The notes under the pieces are model-generated. The model worked only from the letters and a program-made list of their open reading frames with translations, ran no database searches and was not told the DNA's origin. From a virus: a DNA stretch of 34,312 nucleotides. Each line of letters starts with the position of its first letter. Position 1 is the first letter of the stretch. A program made the translations under genes and the position numbers. The DNA is taken from IMG/VR virus record IMGVR_UViG_3300042898_002360, positions 1 to 34,312 of that record, one strand, 5' to 3'. Positions 24,913 through 34,312 of this stretch are shown piece after piece.

Positions 24913-26658
24913 GTGGCTCTTAATATTACACAAATAGCGGTCAAAGTTGAAGCATTAAAACGCCGAAACCAAAGCCGTGACGCCAGAATGGCAGACATTT
25001 TAGAAGTACGCAGGGGCAACCTTGTAAACGTGTTTCCAGAAATGTTCCCCGAAGGTGCAACCAAGGCTATGATTGCAAACTTCGTTGACGTAGCAGCAAG
25101 AGACGTTTCCGAAGTACTAGCACCACTACCTTCTTTTAACTGCACAACAACAGATACTTCATCTGACCGTGCAAAAAAATCTGCTGACATCAGAGGTCTT
25201 GTTGTTAACAACTATGTTCAACATTCACGTCTACAAACCCAAATGTATCAAGGTGCTGACTGGTACGGTACCTATGGTTTCCTACCTATTATTATTGAAG
25301 CCGATTGGGAAAACAATCTTCCACGTATCCGTGTAGAAAACCCACTTGGTGCATACCCAGAGTTTGACCGTTATGGTCGTGTGGTTTCTTACACTAAACG
25401 TTATATTAAAACAATTGCTGAACTAATAACAGAGTTCCCAGAATTTGAAAGACAAATCCTTAACGGATACCCAATGGATGAAGTTGACCTTTATTCAGAA
25501 TTAGAAATGATTCGTTATGAAGACAAAAATGTTATTGTTTTATATTTACCTCACAGAGGTAATCTAGTTCTTACCAGCGCTGAAAACCCAATGGGTGAAG
25601 TGATGGTACGTGTTGCTCAAAGACCTGGAGTTGATGAAGAACCACGCGGTCAATTTGATGACGTGCTATGGGTTCAAATCGCTCGTGCAAGATTTGCACA
25701 GTTAGCAATGGACGCTGCCGAAAAATCAATCAACGCTCCACTTGCTGTACCAAATGATGTACAAGAATTTGCTTTTGGTCCTGATGCAATATTAAGAACT
25801 GCTCAACCGCAGAACATTCGCCGTGTAGGCTTAGAGGTTCCACCTGCTGCGTTTCAAGAAGCAGAAATCTTACAACGTGAAATGCGTATCGGTGCACGTT
25901 ACCCTGAAGGACGTTCTGGTGTTATTAATGCCAGCGTTGTAACAGGGCAAGGTGTGCAAGCCTTACTGGGCGCATTTGACACCCAGGTTAAAACTGGTCA
26001 ACAGATTTTGTCAGACGTTTTTGAAGACGTTATTAAATTATGTCTCAAAATGGATGAAAAAATGTTTCCTAAAGAAAAAAGCGTTGTTGCCACATCTGGT
26101 GGTGCACGCTACGAAATAACATATTCACCACGTAAAGATATTCGCGGTGACTATTCTGTTCAAGTACGTTACGGTTTAATGTCAGGACTTGACCCAAGCC
26201 GTGCACTAATCTTCTCATTACAAGCACTAGGTGCTGATTTAATATCACGCGATTTCGTTATGCGTGAACTACCTTGGTCAATGAATGTTGGTGGGGAACA
26301 ACAATCAATTGATATACAAAAAATGCGTGACAACTTAAATGCTTCTATGGCTGCGCTTGCTCAAGCAATTCCACAGTTATCTGCACAGGGACAAGACCCA
26401 AGTTCATTAGTTATGAACATTGCTGAAGTAATCAAAGAGCGACAAAAAGGTGTACAAATCGAAGACGCTGTTAAAAAGGTTTTCGCACCAGCACCTGCTC
26501 CTGCAGCACCACAAGTTCCCCCTGCTGAGATGACTGCTCCTGGCGAGCAACCTGTCCCTGTTGCACCAGTTGAAGCGCCTCCAGGGGGTCCTTCTGCACC
26601 AACACCACAGGGCACACCTGATATTGGAACGTTACTTTCACAACTAGCAGGTCAATAA
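24913..26658 (+). CDS. Portal protein
   Basis: The 581-residue protein begins eight bases after terL with a GTG and site AAGGA. Position right after the terminase, length, and motifs of the portal core (ADWYGTYGFLPIIIEADWEN, PLGAYPEFDRYGRVV, SGVINASVVTGQGVQALLGA) support it as the dodecameric head portal. The C-terminal 90 residues form a Pro/Ala-rich flexible tail ending GTLLSQLAGQ. Its TAA overlaps the next ATG. Confidence 0.87.
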   Translation: MALNITQIAVKVEALKRRNQSRDARMADILEVRRGNLVNVFPEMFPEGATKAMIANFVDVAARDVSEVLAPLPSFNCTTTDTSSDRAKKSADIRGLVVNNYVQHSRLQTQMYQGADWYGTYGFLPIIIEADWENNLPRIRVENPLGAYPEFDRYGRVVSYTKRYIKTIAELITEFPEFERQILNGYPMDEVDLYSELEMIRYEDKNVIVLYLPHRGNLVLTSAENPMGEVMVRVAQRPGVDEEPRGQFDDVLWVQIARARFAQLAMDAAEKSINAPLAVPNDVQEFAFGPDAILRTAQPQNIRRVGLEVPPAAFQEAEILQREMRIGARYPEGRSGVINASVVTGQGVQALLGAFDTQVKTGQQILSDVFEDVIKLCLKMDEKMFPKEKSVVATSGGARYEITYSPRKDIRGDYSVQVRYGLMSGLDPSRALIFSLQALGADLISRDFVMRELPWSMNVGGEQQSIDIQKMRDNLNASMAALAQAIPQLSAQGQDPSSLVMNIAEVIKERQKGVQIEDAVKKVFAPAPAPAAPQVPPAEMTAPGEQPVPVAPVEAPPGGPSAPTPQGTPDIGTLLSQLAGQ

Positions 26659-27164
26659 TGGCTGTAGAAAAAGTTTCTGGTACAGGCAAGTTTGCTAAAC
26701 GTGTTGATAAAAACATTTCTAAAAGAACAACTCAACCTATTCGTGAGATGAACTCATTAAAATATGGTGAAGGTAAACAATTAATGGACCAACAAAGGGG
26801 AGCAAGTTTGCAAGGACAACCAACTCCTATCCCTAAAGTAAATGTTAATGCACAATCTGTTGGTGCAGGTAATCTTCCTCTTACTGCTGAAACTCAAAGA
26901 CCTAACGAAATATCTGAAACAGGTATGCCTTTCGGTGAAGGTCCTGGTCCTGCAGATATTGGTTTAAACCTTGGAACAGGTGATGTTGATTCGCCACAAA
27001 AACAAGATTTGCAAAAACTATCTAACTACTTACCAATGATTGAACGTGCAGCAAATTCGGAAGATGCACCAGAATCGTTAAGAACGTTTGTTAAATATCT
27101 TAAAGGACAACCTGGACAGATAGCACCCACACAGGAACCAATATCACCTTCACAGGAGATGTAA
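26658..27164 (+). CDS. Disordered virion-region protein
   Basis: The 168-residue protein is rich in Gln, Gly, Pro and Asn and looks mostly disordered. Only about residues 115-150 (KQDLQKLSNYLPMIERAANS) seem folded. It starts within the TAATG overlap with the portal gene. Such proteins between portal and large virion genes may be scaffold, head-assembly or internal proteins. No family recognised. Confidence 0.6.
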   Translation: MAVEKVSGTGKFAKRVDKNISKRTTQPIREMNSLKYGEGKQLMDQQRGASLQGQPTPIPKVNVNAQSVGAGNLPLTAETQRPNEISETGMPFGEGPGPADIGLNLGTGDVDSPQKQDLQKLSNYLPMIERAANSEDAPESLRTFVKYLKGQPGQIAPTQEPISPSQEM

Positions 27165-27323
27165 ATGGAAACTCCACGCTGGGCTAATAATTTTGGAAAA
27201 TATTTAAAAGCACTAGGCAACGACAATGCAGGACTTGGTTGGGGACTTGTGCATATACCTTCATTAAGTGATGAAGACCACGACGAAATCATAAGAATTA
27301 TAACAACGGAATATAATCAATGA
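27165..27323 (+). CDS. Small virion-region protein (52 aa)
   Basis: The frame starts at ATG 27165 directly after the previous TAA and has AGGAG at 27154-27158. It reads METPRWANNFGKYLKALGND, then NAGLGWGLVHIPSLSDEDHD, and ends in a short helix. Its TGA overlaps the next ATG (ATGA). Tight packing, the ribosome site and normal codon use argue for a real gene, although it is short. Confidence 0.65.
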   Translation: METPRWANNFGKYLKALGNDNAGLGWGLVHIPSLSDEDHDEIIRIITTEYNQ

Positions 27324-30300
27324 GTTTAATTTCAGATTGGGCAGTCAACACTGCGCGTGGAGTAGGTAATGCTTTTACCACCTATTACAATAAGGTTTCA
27401 AAACCTATTGGTCGTGGCATTAGCACAGGTTTACTGTTAACAGATAAAGATAATCCTCTTTATAAAGATGGTTTTCAACTATCTGATGTTGGTGACACTT
27501 ACAGACAGTACGCTAAGGACATAAGCCCAGGACAGGCTTTCATTTCTGGTTCTTCTGTTGGCGATATTCTTTTTGCCCCAATTAAACTTGCATCAAAAAC
27601 TTCCCAGTTAGTAACTGGTAAAGATTCTGGTCCTACTATGTTCCAGGGTTCTTTTGATATTTATGATGCTGCACAACGTAAGAAGGCTTTCTCTGATGAA
27701 ATGTCTGGAAGAATACTTTCAGGTTTAACAGATATTGCTGTAACTTGGTACACTGACCCACTTGCTAAACTTGGTAAAGGTATATCTGTTGCACGTGGTG
27801 GCGGCAAAATACTTGGTAAACAATTTGAAGGTGTACTAGACCCTAAACTTGGTTCAAAAACTGATTTTGGTAGTGATGGTTGGGACACATTTTTAAGATA
27901 CGCTGTACAAGATACCACAGATTTTTCTAGACTTATAACACATCGTATTTCTCAAAAGTCTTCTAACCCAGAACTTCTTGCTTCTGTGTTAAGTGATATC
28001 AATGTGTCACAATTTAATAATCCTGCACTTATTGCAAAGTATGGTTCTGCTGAAGAAGCAGCCGTTGAGGTTGCTAGAACAGTTATGAAAGCAGCAACTG
28101 GTGATAAGGCAGCAAAAGAGTTAATATGGAAAAGCCCTAACTTTGCTAAGTATGGTGCTCAGTTAGATAGAGCAACAGGTGAGTTAGACCTTTTAAATAT
28201 TCAAATGAAATCAGTTGTTGAGGCTGGTGGCGATGTTAATGCTTGGCTTGCTAAAAATCAAAACATTAAACTTAAACTTGAAAAAGAAATTGAATCACTT
28301 GCACTAGAAGACCCAAAGATTCGTAACGCAATTAATTTAACTTATAACGAAATACTTGGAACTGGTGCATCAAAGTTCTCTTCAATAGAGAAACGTCGTG
28401 CTATCCGTGCTGAGAATCGTAGCAATATACTTGTTCAAGACTTTCCAGCAAAAGGACCTAATGGTCTTGGTATGAAAGTTGTTAGTTTTGCTCGAAGTGA
28501 AGTTCCTTCAGGTTGGATAAAAACTAAAGGTGTTGATTCAACTGGTTCTTCTGCTGAAATAGTTGCTTGGATGGGAACTATTTCTGCCTGGAAAGGCGTT
28601 GAGGGAGCAACCAAGAAACGTCTTTTATTAAAAAAATATGGTGACGCTGCTGATGATTTAACACGCCAAGAAGCCGTTGATGCTATCGAAAAAGAAGCAT
28701 TAAGAGACATTGGTGAAAAGTACGGTTTAAATGTTAAGTTAACAGAAGCAGAAAAATCACAATTTTTACGTGACCTTCCAGGTGTTTCTGCAGATAATGT
28801 TAAAACACACGCTGATGTTGTTTATTACACAACTGCAAAAAAACGTCGTGAACTTATAGATATCATTAAACAGGGTGGTAAAACAGGTTTCGTTGTTGAA
28901 GACCAATTAATTATTCCTACCAGGCAGTTATCTTCACAACTTGCTACTGGTATCCCAATGATTGATGCTAAAGCATTTGAAAGAATCGCTAAACAACATT
29001 TCAAAAACGGTGGAACAAATTTAGGTATTCTTTCAAGGGTTTCAACAGGTTACGATATGTTTAACTATATTTGGAAACCATCTGTTCTTTTACGTTTAGG
29101 TTACACTGTTCGTAACGTAACCGAAGGTTCTTTACGTGCTATGGCTTACCTTGGTTCAGCAAGTGAATATTTAAAATATGTTGGATTAAGTTTTAGAGAT
29201 ACCATTAAAGACGTTAGATATAGACATATTACTGAAAAAGCATTAATTCGCCAAGGAAGTAAAGAACAAGGCTTGGCTAAAAACTATGCTAGTTTTGCCG
29301 AACTAAAAGATATGCAATCAAGAAGTTTAATTGTTGCACGCGCAGAAGTTAATAATGTTACAAACACTTTAAATGCTGCAAAAGAAAATCTTACTAAGGC
29401 TACTTTAAAATCTCAAAAAACTGCTATCAAAAATGATATCAAAAGATTAGAAGTGGATTTAAAAAACAAATCTGCTATTGTTGATAGAATGTTTAAAGAA
29501 GCACAAGACTTTGATGCAAAATATGCAAGAAATGTGCGTGTTAATAAATTTAGTGGCGCATACAATCACGATGGTTTAATGATTAATGATGCTTTCACTG
29601 GCGACCTTGGTTTGTATGCTAGAAACTCTTCATCTGCAGCCAAACGTACTGCTGTTGAATTGCAATCACAGAACGCTATATCTAAAATTCAACTTGATGG
29701 TACTTTAATAAGTAAGGGTTTTGGTAAAATTGACCCACCTACTTATGATGCTACTGGTAAGTTAATTGCTACACCTGGTAGAAAAAAAGCATCACCAGAG
29801 TATTGGAATGCTGCATTCGTTGTTCACCGTCAATACCGAAACGATGAAGTAACACGTATGCTTCTTGCAGGTAACAGTGTTGATGAAATTGTTGCTGCAG
29901 TTAAAACTAACAATAAACTTCGTACAGATTTATTAAACAGTGGACAAGACGCTAGTTCTGCAAGGGAATGGATTGCAAGACAAGAAATAAACGTTCAAAG
30001 TGCTTTCCCTGATGAAGCGTTGCGTAAAGAAATGTCTAAACGCGAACTTACTATGAATGAGATTCGTAATACTTTACAAGGTAGAGCCGATTTGTCACCT
30101 ATTCACGGTGAAATGTTTGGTTTAGATGATGCTAAAACTGTTTGGCAAAAGTATCAAGAAATAACAGCACGTTTATTTAAACGCCTTGGTGCTTTACCTG
30201 AAGATGTTATGGTTCGCCATCCTTTATATGCTGCTGTTTACCGCAAGTCAATGAATGAATTAGTTGACCGTAAAGTTGCAGGATATGGTAAAGATGCTGT

Positions 30301-31969
30301 GCGAAAAGGTTTATCTAATAACGAATTTCGTAACTTAGAACAAACTGCTCACCGTATGGCTAGAAAAGAAATGGAAGCAACTGCTTACACCATTAATAGA
30401 TATGGTGGACCTACAGCGTTAATGTCTTACGTTTCCCCATTCTTTGCAGCATATTCAAATACTATGCGTACTTGGGGCAGACTAACTTACGAGAATCCAA
30501 ATGTTCTTGGTCGTGCAAATCTAATATGGAGTGCACCAGACCGTGCAGGTTTTACTGAAAAAGACCCACGCAGTGGTGATACTTGGATTTCTTTACAATT
30601 AGGTGAAGTTATGCCTGATTGGTTAAAAAAATATACTAGCAATAATACCACTATGCAGTTCCCTAAAAATTCTTTAAACTTAATGTTCCAGGGTGAGCCT
30701 TGGTGGAGTCCAGGTTTTGGTCCTATTGCTCAAGTTCCTGCTTCTGCAATTGTTAAAAACAGTCCAGATATTAATGAACAATTAAGTGAACAATTTGGTT
30801 TCTATGTACCAGCACGTGGTGTGTTAGATGCTATTCTTCCACTTGGTCCAACTGAAAATACAACAGATATTATTCTTTCTTCTCAATTAAGAAGAATGAA
30901 ATCTTTAATGTTTGGAACTAAAGATAAAGATTATTTAAATCAACTTCAAGGTATTTATGCAACTGAACGTCAAAGATGGCGTGAAGGTAAAAGAGCAGAT
31001 GAACCACAGTTTGATGAAATAAGACGTAAGAATGATGCAATGATGACATTGCGTTTCGTTGCTTCTTTAACTCTTCCTTTTCAACCTAGGTTTACTTCAG
31101 AATACGAACCATATATTAGAATGTGGAATAAATATAAAGCAGAAGGTGAACTTAACGGTAAAACTCCTGCTCAAAGATTTTATGAAGATTACCCAGATTA
31201 TTTCACTCTTGCCTATTCAGGCAGCAGTGCAACAACTGGTATGGATTTTACAACTAAAGCAGTTTATAACGCTAAAACTAATCGTAATTTAGTTTCAGAT
31301 GTTTATCAAGATAATCCATATTTAATTCAACTTATTACCAATAATGGTCAAGTTGAAAGCGAATTTGACCAAGCAGTATATGTTTGGCAATTAGAAAACT
31401 CTCCAGTTCCTGGAAGTAAAGAATCATTTCGTGGTCAATTAGACCCATTGTCTGAAGTTAAAAGACAAGATGTTCGTGCTGGCTGGATTGAATACAATAA
31501 ATTGTCTAACGCTATTAATGCTCAAATGGAAGCAACTGGTATTACTTCTTTGAACTCTGCTGAAGGTAAACCTCTTGCTGAAATGAAACAAAATGCCACT
31601 AAGTTAATTGGGGATAAGTATCCTGAATGGGCAGATGATAGAATGTCTTTCACTATTGGTAAGTGGAAAGAAACACTTACTGGTATTGATAAGATTTTAC
31701 AGAATGAAAAGTTTATAGGTAGTCTTCCTGAAGATAATAAACCTGCTTGGGCAGTAATGCAGGATTATATGGATTCAAGAGATACTTTGATGTTACAACT
31801 AGCGCAACGTAAAGAACAAGGTATGAGTGGCACTATCTCATCTGATGAGAATGCTGATTTGCAGGAACTTTGGGATAATTACGTTACTACTTTGAAAAGA
31901 AATAATACGCAATTTTCTTCTTGGTATGACAGATTCCTTGAAGCAGACCCATTGGAGCCAATTAGATAA
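27320..31969 (+). CDS. Giant virion-associated protein, candidate internal or ejection protein
   Basis: This 1549-residue protein is the longest in the window. It is mainly helical with long charged stretches. A coiled-coil region lies near residues 670-740 (ARAEVNNVTNTLNAAKENLT). It has hydrophobic patches such as GPTALMSYVSPFFAAYSN near 1028 and WWSPGFGPIAQVPASAIV near 1125, patterns seen in very large proteins of actinophages that follow portal genes. No lysozyme or protease motif was seen. An internal protein that is ejected with DNA or lines the capsid or tail is the best guess. A tape measure is less likely because no tail genes surround it. Confidence 0.6.
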   Translation: MSLISDWAVNTARGVGNAFTTYYNKVSKPIGRGISTGLLLTDKDNPLYKDGFQLSDVGDTYRQYAKDISPGQAFISGSSVGDILFAPIKLASKTSQLVTGKDSGPTMFQGSFDIYDAAQRKKAFSDEMSGRILSGLTDIAVTWYTDPLAKLGKGISVARGGGKILGKQFEGVLDPKLGSKTDFGSDGWDTFLRYAVQDTTDFSRLITHRISQKSSNPELLASVLSDINVSQFNNPALIAKYGSAEEAAVEVARTVMKAATGDKAAKELIWKSPNFAKYGAQLDRATGELDLLNIQMKSVVEAGGDVNAWLAKNQNIKLKLEKEIESLALEDPKIRNAINLTYNEILGTGASKFSSIEKRRAIRAENRSNILVQDFPAKGPNGLGMKVVSFARSEVPSGWIKTKGVDSTGSSAEIVAWMGTISAWKGVEGATKKRLLLKKYGDAADDLTRQEAVDAIEKEALRDIGEKYGLNVKLTEAEKSQFLRDLPGVSADNVKTHADVVYYTTAKKRRELIDIIKQGGKTGFVVEDQLIIPTRQLSSQLATGIPMIDAKAFERIAKQHFKNGGTNLGILSRVSTGYDMFNYIWKPSVLLRLGYTVRNVTEGSLRAMAYLGSASEYLKYVGLSFRDTIKDVRYRHITEKALIRQGSKEQGLAKNYASFAELKDMQSRSLIVARAEVNNVTNTLNAAKENLTKATLKSQKTAIKNDIKRLEVDLKNKSAIVDRMFKEAQDFDAKYARNVRVNKFSGAYNHDGLMINDAFTGDLGLYARNSSSAAKRTAVELQSQNAISKIQLDGTLISKGFGKIDPPTYDATGKLIATPGRKKASPEYWNAAFVVHRQYRNDEVTRMLLAGNSVDEIVAAVKTNNKLRTDLLNSGQDASSAREWIARQEINVQSAFPDEALRKEMSKRELTMNEIRNTLQGRADLSPIHGEMFGLDDAKTVWQKYQEITARLFKRLGALPEDVMVRHPLYAAVYRKSMNELVDRKVAGYGKDAVRKGLSNNEFRNLEQTAHRMARKEMEATAYTINRYGGPTALMSYVSPFFAAYSNTMRTWGRLTYENPNVLGRANLIWSAPDRAGFTEKDPRSGDTWISLQLGEVMPDWLKKYTSNNTTMQFPKNSLNLMFQGEPWWSPGFGPIAQVPASAIVKNSPDINEQLSEQFGFYVPARGVLDAILPLGPTENTTDIILSSQLRRMKSLMFGTKDKDYLNQLQGIYATERQRWREGKRADEPQFDEIRRKNDAMMTLRFVASLTLPFQPRFTSEYEPYIRMWNKYKAEGELNGKTPAQRFYEDYPDYFTLAYSGSSATTGMDFTTKAVYNAKTNRNLVSDVYQDNPYLIQLITNNGQVESEFDQAVYVWQLENSPVPGSKESFRGQLDPLSEVKRQDVRAGWIEYNKLSNAINAQMEATGITSLNSAEGKPLAEMKQNATKLIGDKYPEWADDRMSFTIGKWKETLTGIDKILQNEKFIGSLPEDNKPAWAVMQDYMDSRDTLMLQLAQRKEQGMSGTISSDENADLQELWDNYVTTLKRNNTQFSSWYDRFLEADPLEPIR

Positions 31970-33087
31970 TGACAGTTTCCCCTATGCCACCAGCACCTGT
32001 TGCTGGTGGAAGTTTTGCTACTATGCTTCCAGATTATAACCAGATGGCTGCTGATGCTGCAGGTCAATCTGGTTATGGTAATAAAAAAATTGTTAATGGT
32101 AGAGGAATTGATAAGGCTAGTTTATTAGCAGACTTTAGACGTAATCGTGGTTCTTCTGACCAAACAGAATATCAAAGCACTGTTGAACTTCTTAAAAGAC
32201 TTGGTTTAGTTTCAGGTAAAAATCCTTCTAGGTCATCTGTTGAAAAGGGTTATAATAATTTATTAACAGATTTTTATTTGGCTCCTGAAAAAGATTTTGG
32301 TACTTATGCAACAGCGAGATTAGGTACAGCAGCAGAACAAGGTGTTGGTACCCGTACTACTACCAGTCGTCAACAAAGTACTCCTTCTGAGGCTGCACAG
32401 ATTATTACAGCAGCGTTTAAGGATTATCTTGGTGTGCTTCCTGGTGTTAAGGAAGTTAATGCTTTCACTAAAGCATTGGGTGCTTTAGAGAAGAATCTTT
32501 CAGCAAGAACTGTTACTACTCGTGATGCTGCTGGTAATGCAACCACAACTACTGTTGGTGGTGTTGCTACTAAGGAAGATAGAGAAGCATTAGCGTTAGA
32601 TTTTATTGGTAAGGCTCTTGGTAAGCAAGAAGGTATTGTTAATGCTGGTCCAACTCTTAATGCTGGTTTAACTGCTATTCGTAAGTTTGCTAACGATTAT
32701 GGTGTTGTTATTCCTGATGCCGATGTTCGCGGTTATGCGATGCAGTATTTAAGGGATGGTAAACTTGATTTTATTACTGAGAAATTAAAAAACATTTCTA
32801 AAGCAAGATATCCTAGTCTAGCACCGTTTATTGACCAAGGTGTAAATCCTAGAGAAATTGCTTCACAATATATTGTTAGAAAAGCGCAACTTCTTGAAAT
32901 TCCTATTGAGTCTATAAATCTTTTTGATAATGATGTTACTCGCGCTATTAGTGGTCAAGTTTTGGAAACTATTGGAGATTTTGATAACAGAATGCGTCAA
33001 AGTCCTTTATGGCAATTTACTAAAAATGCTAAAGAAAAAGGCGCTGATTTTATTAATAATATTCTTTCTAGATTTGGGATGGTATAA
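31969..33087 (+). CDS. Virion-region structural protein
   Basis: The 372-residue protein starts within a TAATG overlap. It has a Pro-rich N-terminus (MTVSPMPPAPVAGGSF), a helical region with QTEYQSTVELLKRLGLVSG, a Thr-rich segment with RTTTSRQQSTPSEAAQ, and a helical C-terminus. It resembles proteins that follow the giant protein in related phages, but I do not know a function. Its coupling with both neighbours implies a common role, perhaps in the internal core or as an ejected protein. Confidence 0.6.
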   Translation: MTVSPMPPAPVAGGSFATMLPDYNQMAADAAGQSGYGNKKIVNGRGIDKASLLADFRRNRGSSDQTEYQSTVELLKRLGLVSGKNPSRSSVEKGYNNLLTDFYLAPEKDFGTYATARLGTAAEQGVGTRTTTSRQQSTPSEAAQIITAAFKDYLGVLPGVKEVNAFTKALGALEKNLSARTVTTRDAAGNATTTTVGGVATKEDREALALDFIGKALGKQEGIVNAGPTLNAGLTAIRKFANDYGVVIPDADVRGYAMQYLRDGKLDFITEKLKNISKARYPSLAPFIDQGVNPREIASQYIVRKAQLLEIPIESINLFDNDVTRAISGQVLETIGDFDNRMRQSPLWQFTKNAKEKGADFINNILSRFGMV

Positions 33088-34311
33088 ATGGCAGCACCAG
33101 TAGCACCAAAACCTGTTAAGCCAACAACAACTAAAACATCTACAACTACTAAGGGTACAACTAGACCTTCAGGTACTACTGCTCCAGCAGCGAAACCTAC
33201 AACTAAATCTCCTATTGGTCCTGGTAGTAACTATTTAAAATCTACAAAACCTGCACCCACTGGTAATACTGGTTCTAGAATTACACCTCCTGCAGCACCT
33301 CCAGCACCTAAGCCTTTAACTTTTGTAGATACTGATAATGGTGATGGAACAATCACTAGAAGATACAGTGATGGAACTGTAGAAATTATTGCTGGCGGTA
33401 GAGGTGGCGGACAACGTTCTGACCCTGCAACTGATGAACTTTTAAGAAGAGATGAAGCAAACCGTGTAAGTGCTTTCAAAATACTTGAAGATACTTTCAA
33501 CTCTTATGGTTTAGGTTCACTTGTTCCTGTTGTTAGAAATTTTATGCAACAAGGTTTATCTGATGATGAAGCAGTTATTCAACTTCGCCAAACCCCAGAA
33601 TACAAACAAAGATTTCTTGGCAATGAAGGTCGTAGAGCAAAAGGTTTATATGCTTATTCTGAAGCAGAATATCTTCAAGCAGAACAAACCTATCGTGACC
33701 TTCTTGCACAATCAGGTTTAGAAACATTAGCAAGTGCTGATACTTTTGCAAAACTTATCGGTGGTGCTGTTTCACCTGCCGAAACACAAGACCGTATTCA
33801 AAACGTGTTTACTAAAATTGATAACGCTGACCCACAACTTCGTGAACAAATCGGTAGTTATTTAACAGGTTACGGTATTGGGGACCCTAATATTCAACGT
33901 ACCCAGTTAGCGTCAGCATTGTTAATGGGTGGAACTTCAGCCCAAGACTTAGTGCGTAATATTGAGAAGGCACAGATTAAAACTGCTGCATTAACTTCTG
34001 GTATGACATTGGCTGAAGAAAATATTTCAAGTTTACAAAAGCAATTAGAGACAGCAAAAACTTATGATGTGTATGGTACCTCTAAAAAGGCTTTTGGTGA
34101 ACTTGCTCAAACAATGCCAACCACTGAAAAACTTGCAAACATTTACGGTGAAGATACAGGTAATCTTTCAAGTGAACTTCAGCAAGAAGCATTCTTTGGT
34201 TTACAATCACAAAGACGTAAAAGACTTCAACAGAAAGAACAAGCCACATTTGGTGGACAAGCAGGTACTACAACTGCATCATTAGCGCAGCAATCAACAG
34301 GCGCCATTTAA
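33088..34311 (+). CDS. Virion-region structural protein with Pro/Thr-rich N-terminus
   Basis: The 407-residue protein starts directly after the previous stop. Residues 1-80 are Pro/Thr/Lys-rich and flexible. TFVDTDNGDGTITRRYSDGT is a short beta segment. The centre is helical with SYGLGSLVPVVRNFMQQGLS and QTPEYKQRFLGNEGRRAKGL. The end contains EAFFGLQSQRRKRLQQKEQA and a Ser/Gln-rich tail. I have seen this end pattern in minor virion proteins of environmental phages. Its TAA is at 34309-34311, one base before the window ends, so it is complete. Confidence 0.65.
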   Translation: MAAPVAPKPVKPTTTKTSTTTKGTTRPSGTTAPAAKPTTKSPIGPGSNYLKSTKPAPTGNTGSRITPPAAPPAPKPLTFVDTDNGDGTITRRYSDGTVEIIAGGRGGGQRSDPATDELLRRDEANRVSAFKILEDTFNSYGLGSLVPVVRNFMQQGLSDDEAVIQLRQTPEYKQRFLGNEGRRAKGLYAYSEAEYLQAEQTYRDLLAQSGLETLASADTFAKLIGGAVSPAETQDRIQNVFTKIDNADPQLREQIGSYLTGYGIGDPNIQRTQLASALLMGGTSAQDLVRNIEKAQIKTAALTSGMTLAEENISSLQKQLETAKTYDVYGTSKKAFGELAQTMPTTEKLANIYGEDTGNLSSELQQEAFFGLQSQRRKRLQQKEQATFGGQAGTTTASLAQQSTGAI

Positions 34312-34312
34312 G

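Overview
This window is part of the genome of a tailed double-stranded DNA phage that very probably infects an AT-rich (low-GC) actinobacterium. The host inference rests mainly on a WhiB-family iron-sulfur regulator (16117-16497), a family known only from Actinobacteria and their phages, and on several small proteins of actinophage type. The AT-rich codon use would fit freshwater Nanopelagicales-like hosts, but that last step is inference. The window does not hold the whole genome: large terminase, portal and three big virion genes run off the right end, and tail-fibre genes run in from the left end on the same strand. No major capsid, tail-tube or tape-measure gene is visible, so they probably lie between position 34312 and position 1 of a circular or circularly permuted map.

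Layout. (1) 1-5630, plus strand: tail tip and fibre region with duplicated beta-rich modules, a glycine-rich adhesin-like protein, two small fibre-associated proteins and a large minor tail protein, nearly all with overlapping stop and start codons. (2) 5630-9914: lysis and accessory region with a holin candidate, an M23 endopeptidase, a cytidylyltransferase, two glycosyltransferase-like genes, a proteasome/HslV-like protease on the opposite strand, a secreted proline-rich protein, a second holin candidate and an HNH nuclease. (3) 9941-14907, minus strand: replication and recombination operon with sigma-like factor, Nmad1-type protein, split primase (CHC2 and TOPRIM on separate overlapping genes), PD-(D/E)XK resolvase-like nuclease, SSB, RecA-fold DnaB-like ATPase, and a Cas4/RecB-like exonuclease cut in two by an intervening nuclease gene. 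(4) 14908-15604: a divergent control region with opposing promoters, a predicted terminated RNA, and a transglycosylase gene on the plus strand. (5) 15601-22268, minus strand: early region of many small genes (WhiB, zinc-ribbon proteins, tiny membrane peptides) ending with a helix-turn-helix protein flanked by iteron-like repeats. (6) 22269-23002: noncoding hub with a DnaA box, direct repeats, iterons and a dense run of palindromes. (7) 23003-34311, plus strand: packaging and virion genes.

The most unusual feature is a family of twelve 16-bp palindromes, GTACCC-N4-GGGTAC, confined to 15.2-22.6 kb. Six of them sit 13-20 nt before start codons of leftward genes, so they behave like start-associated operators or mRNA hairpins of a common regulon. 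Together with the iterons shared between the divergent promoter region and both flanks of the HTH gene, they suggest a phage-encoded control circuit that I do not recognise from described systems. Other points worth a second look are the three-gene split nuclease, the attenuator-like RNA, two genes that appear to use AUU/AUC starts, and several overlapping microprotein genes shorter than 60 codons.
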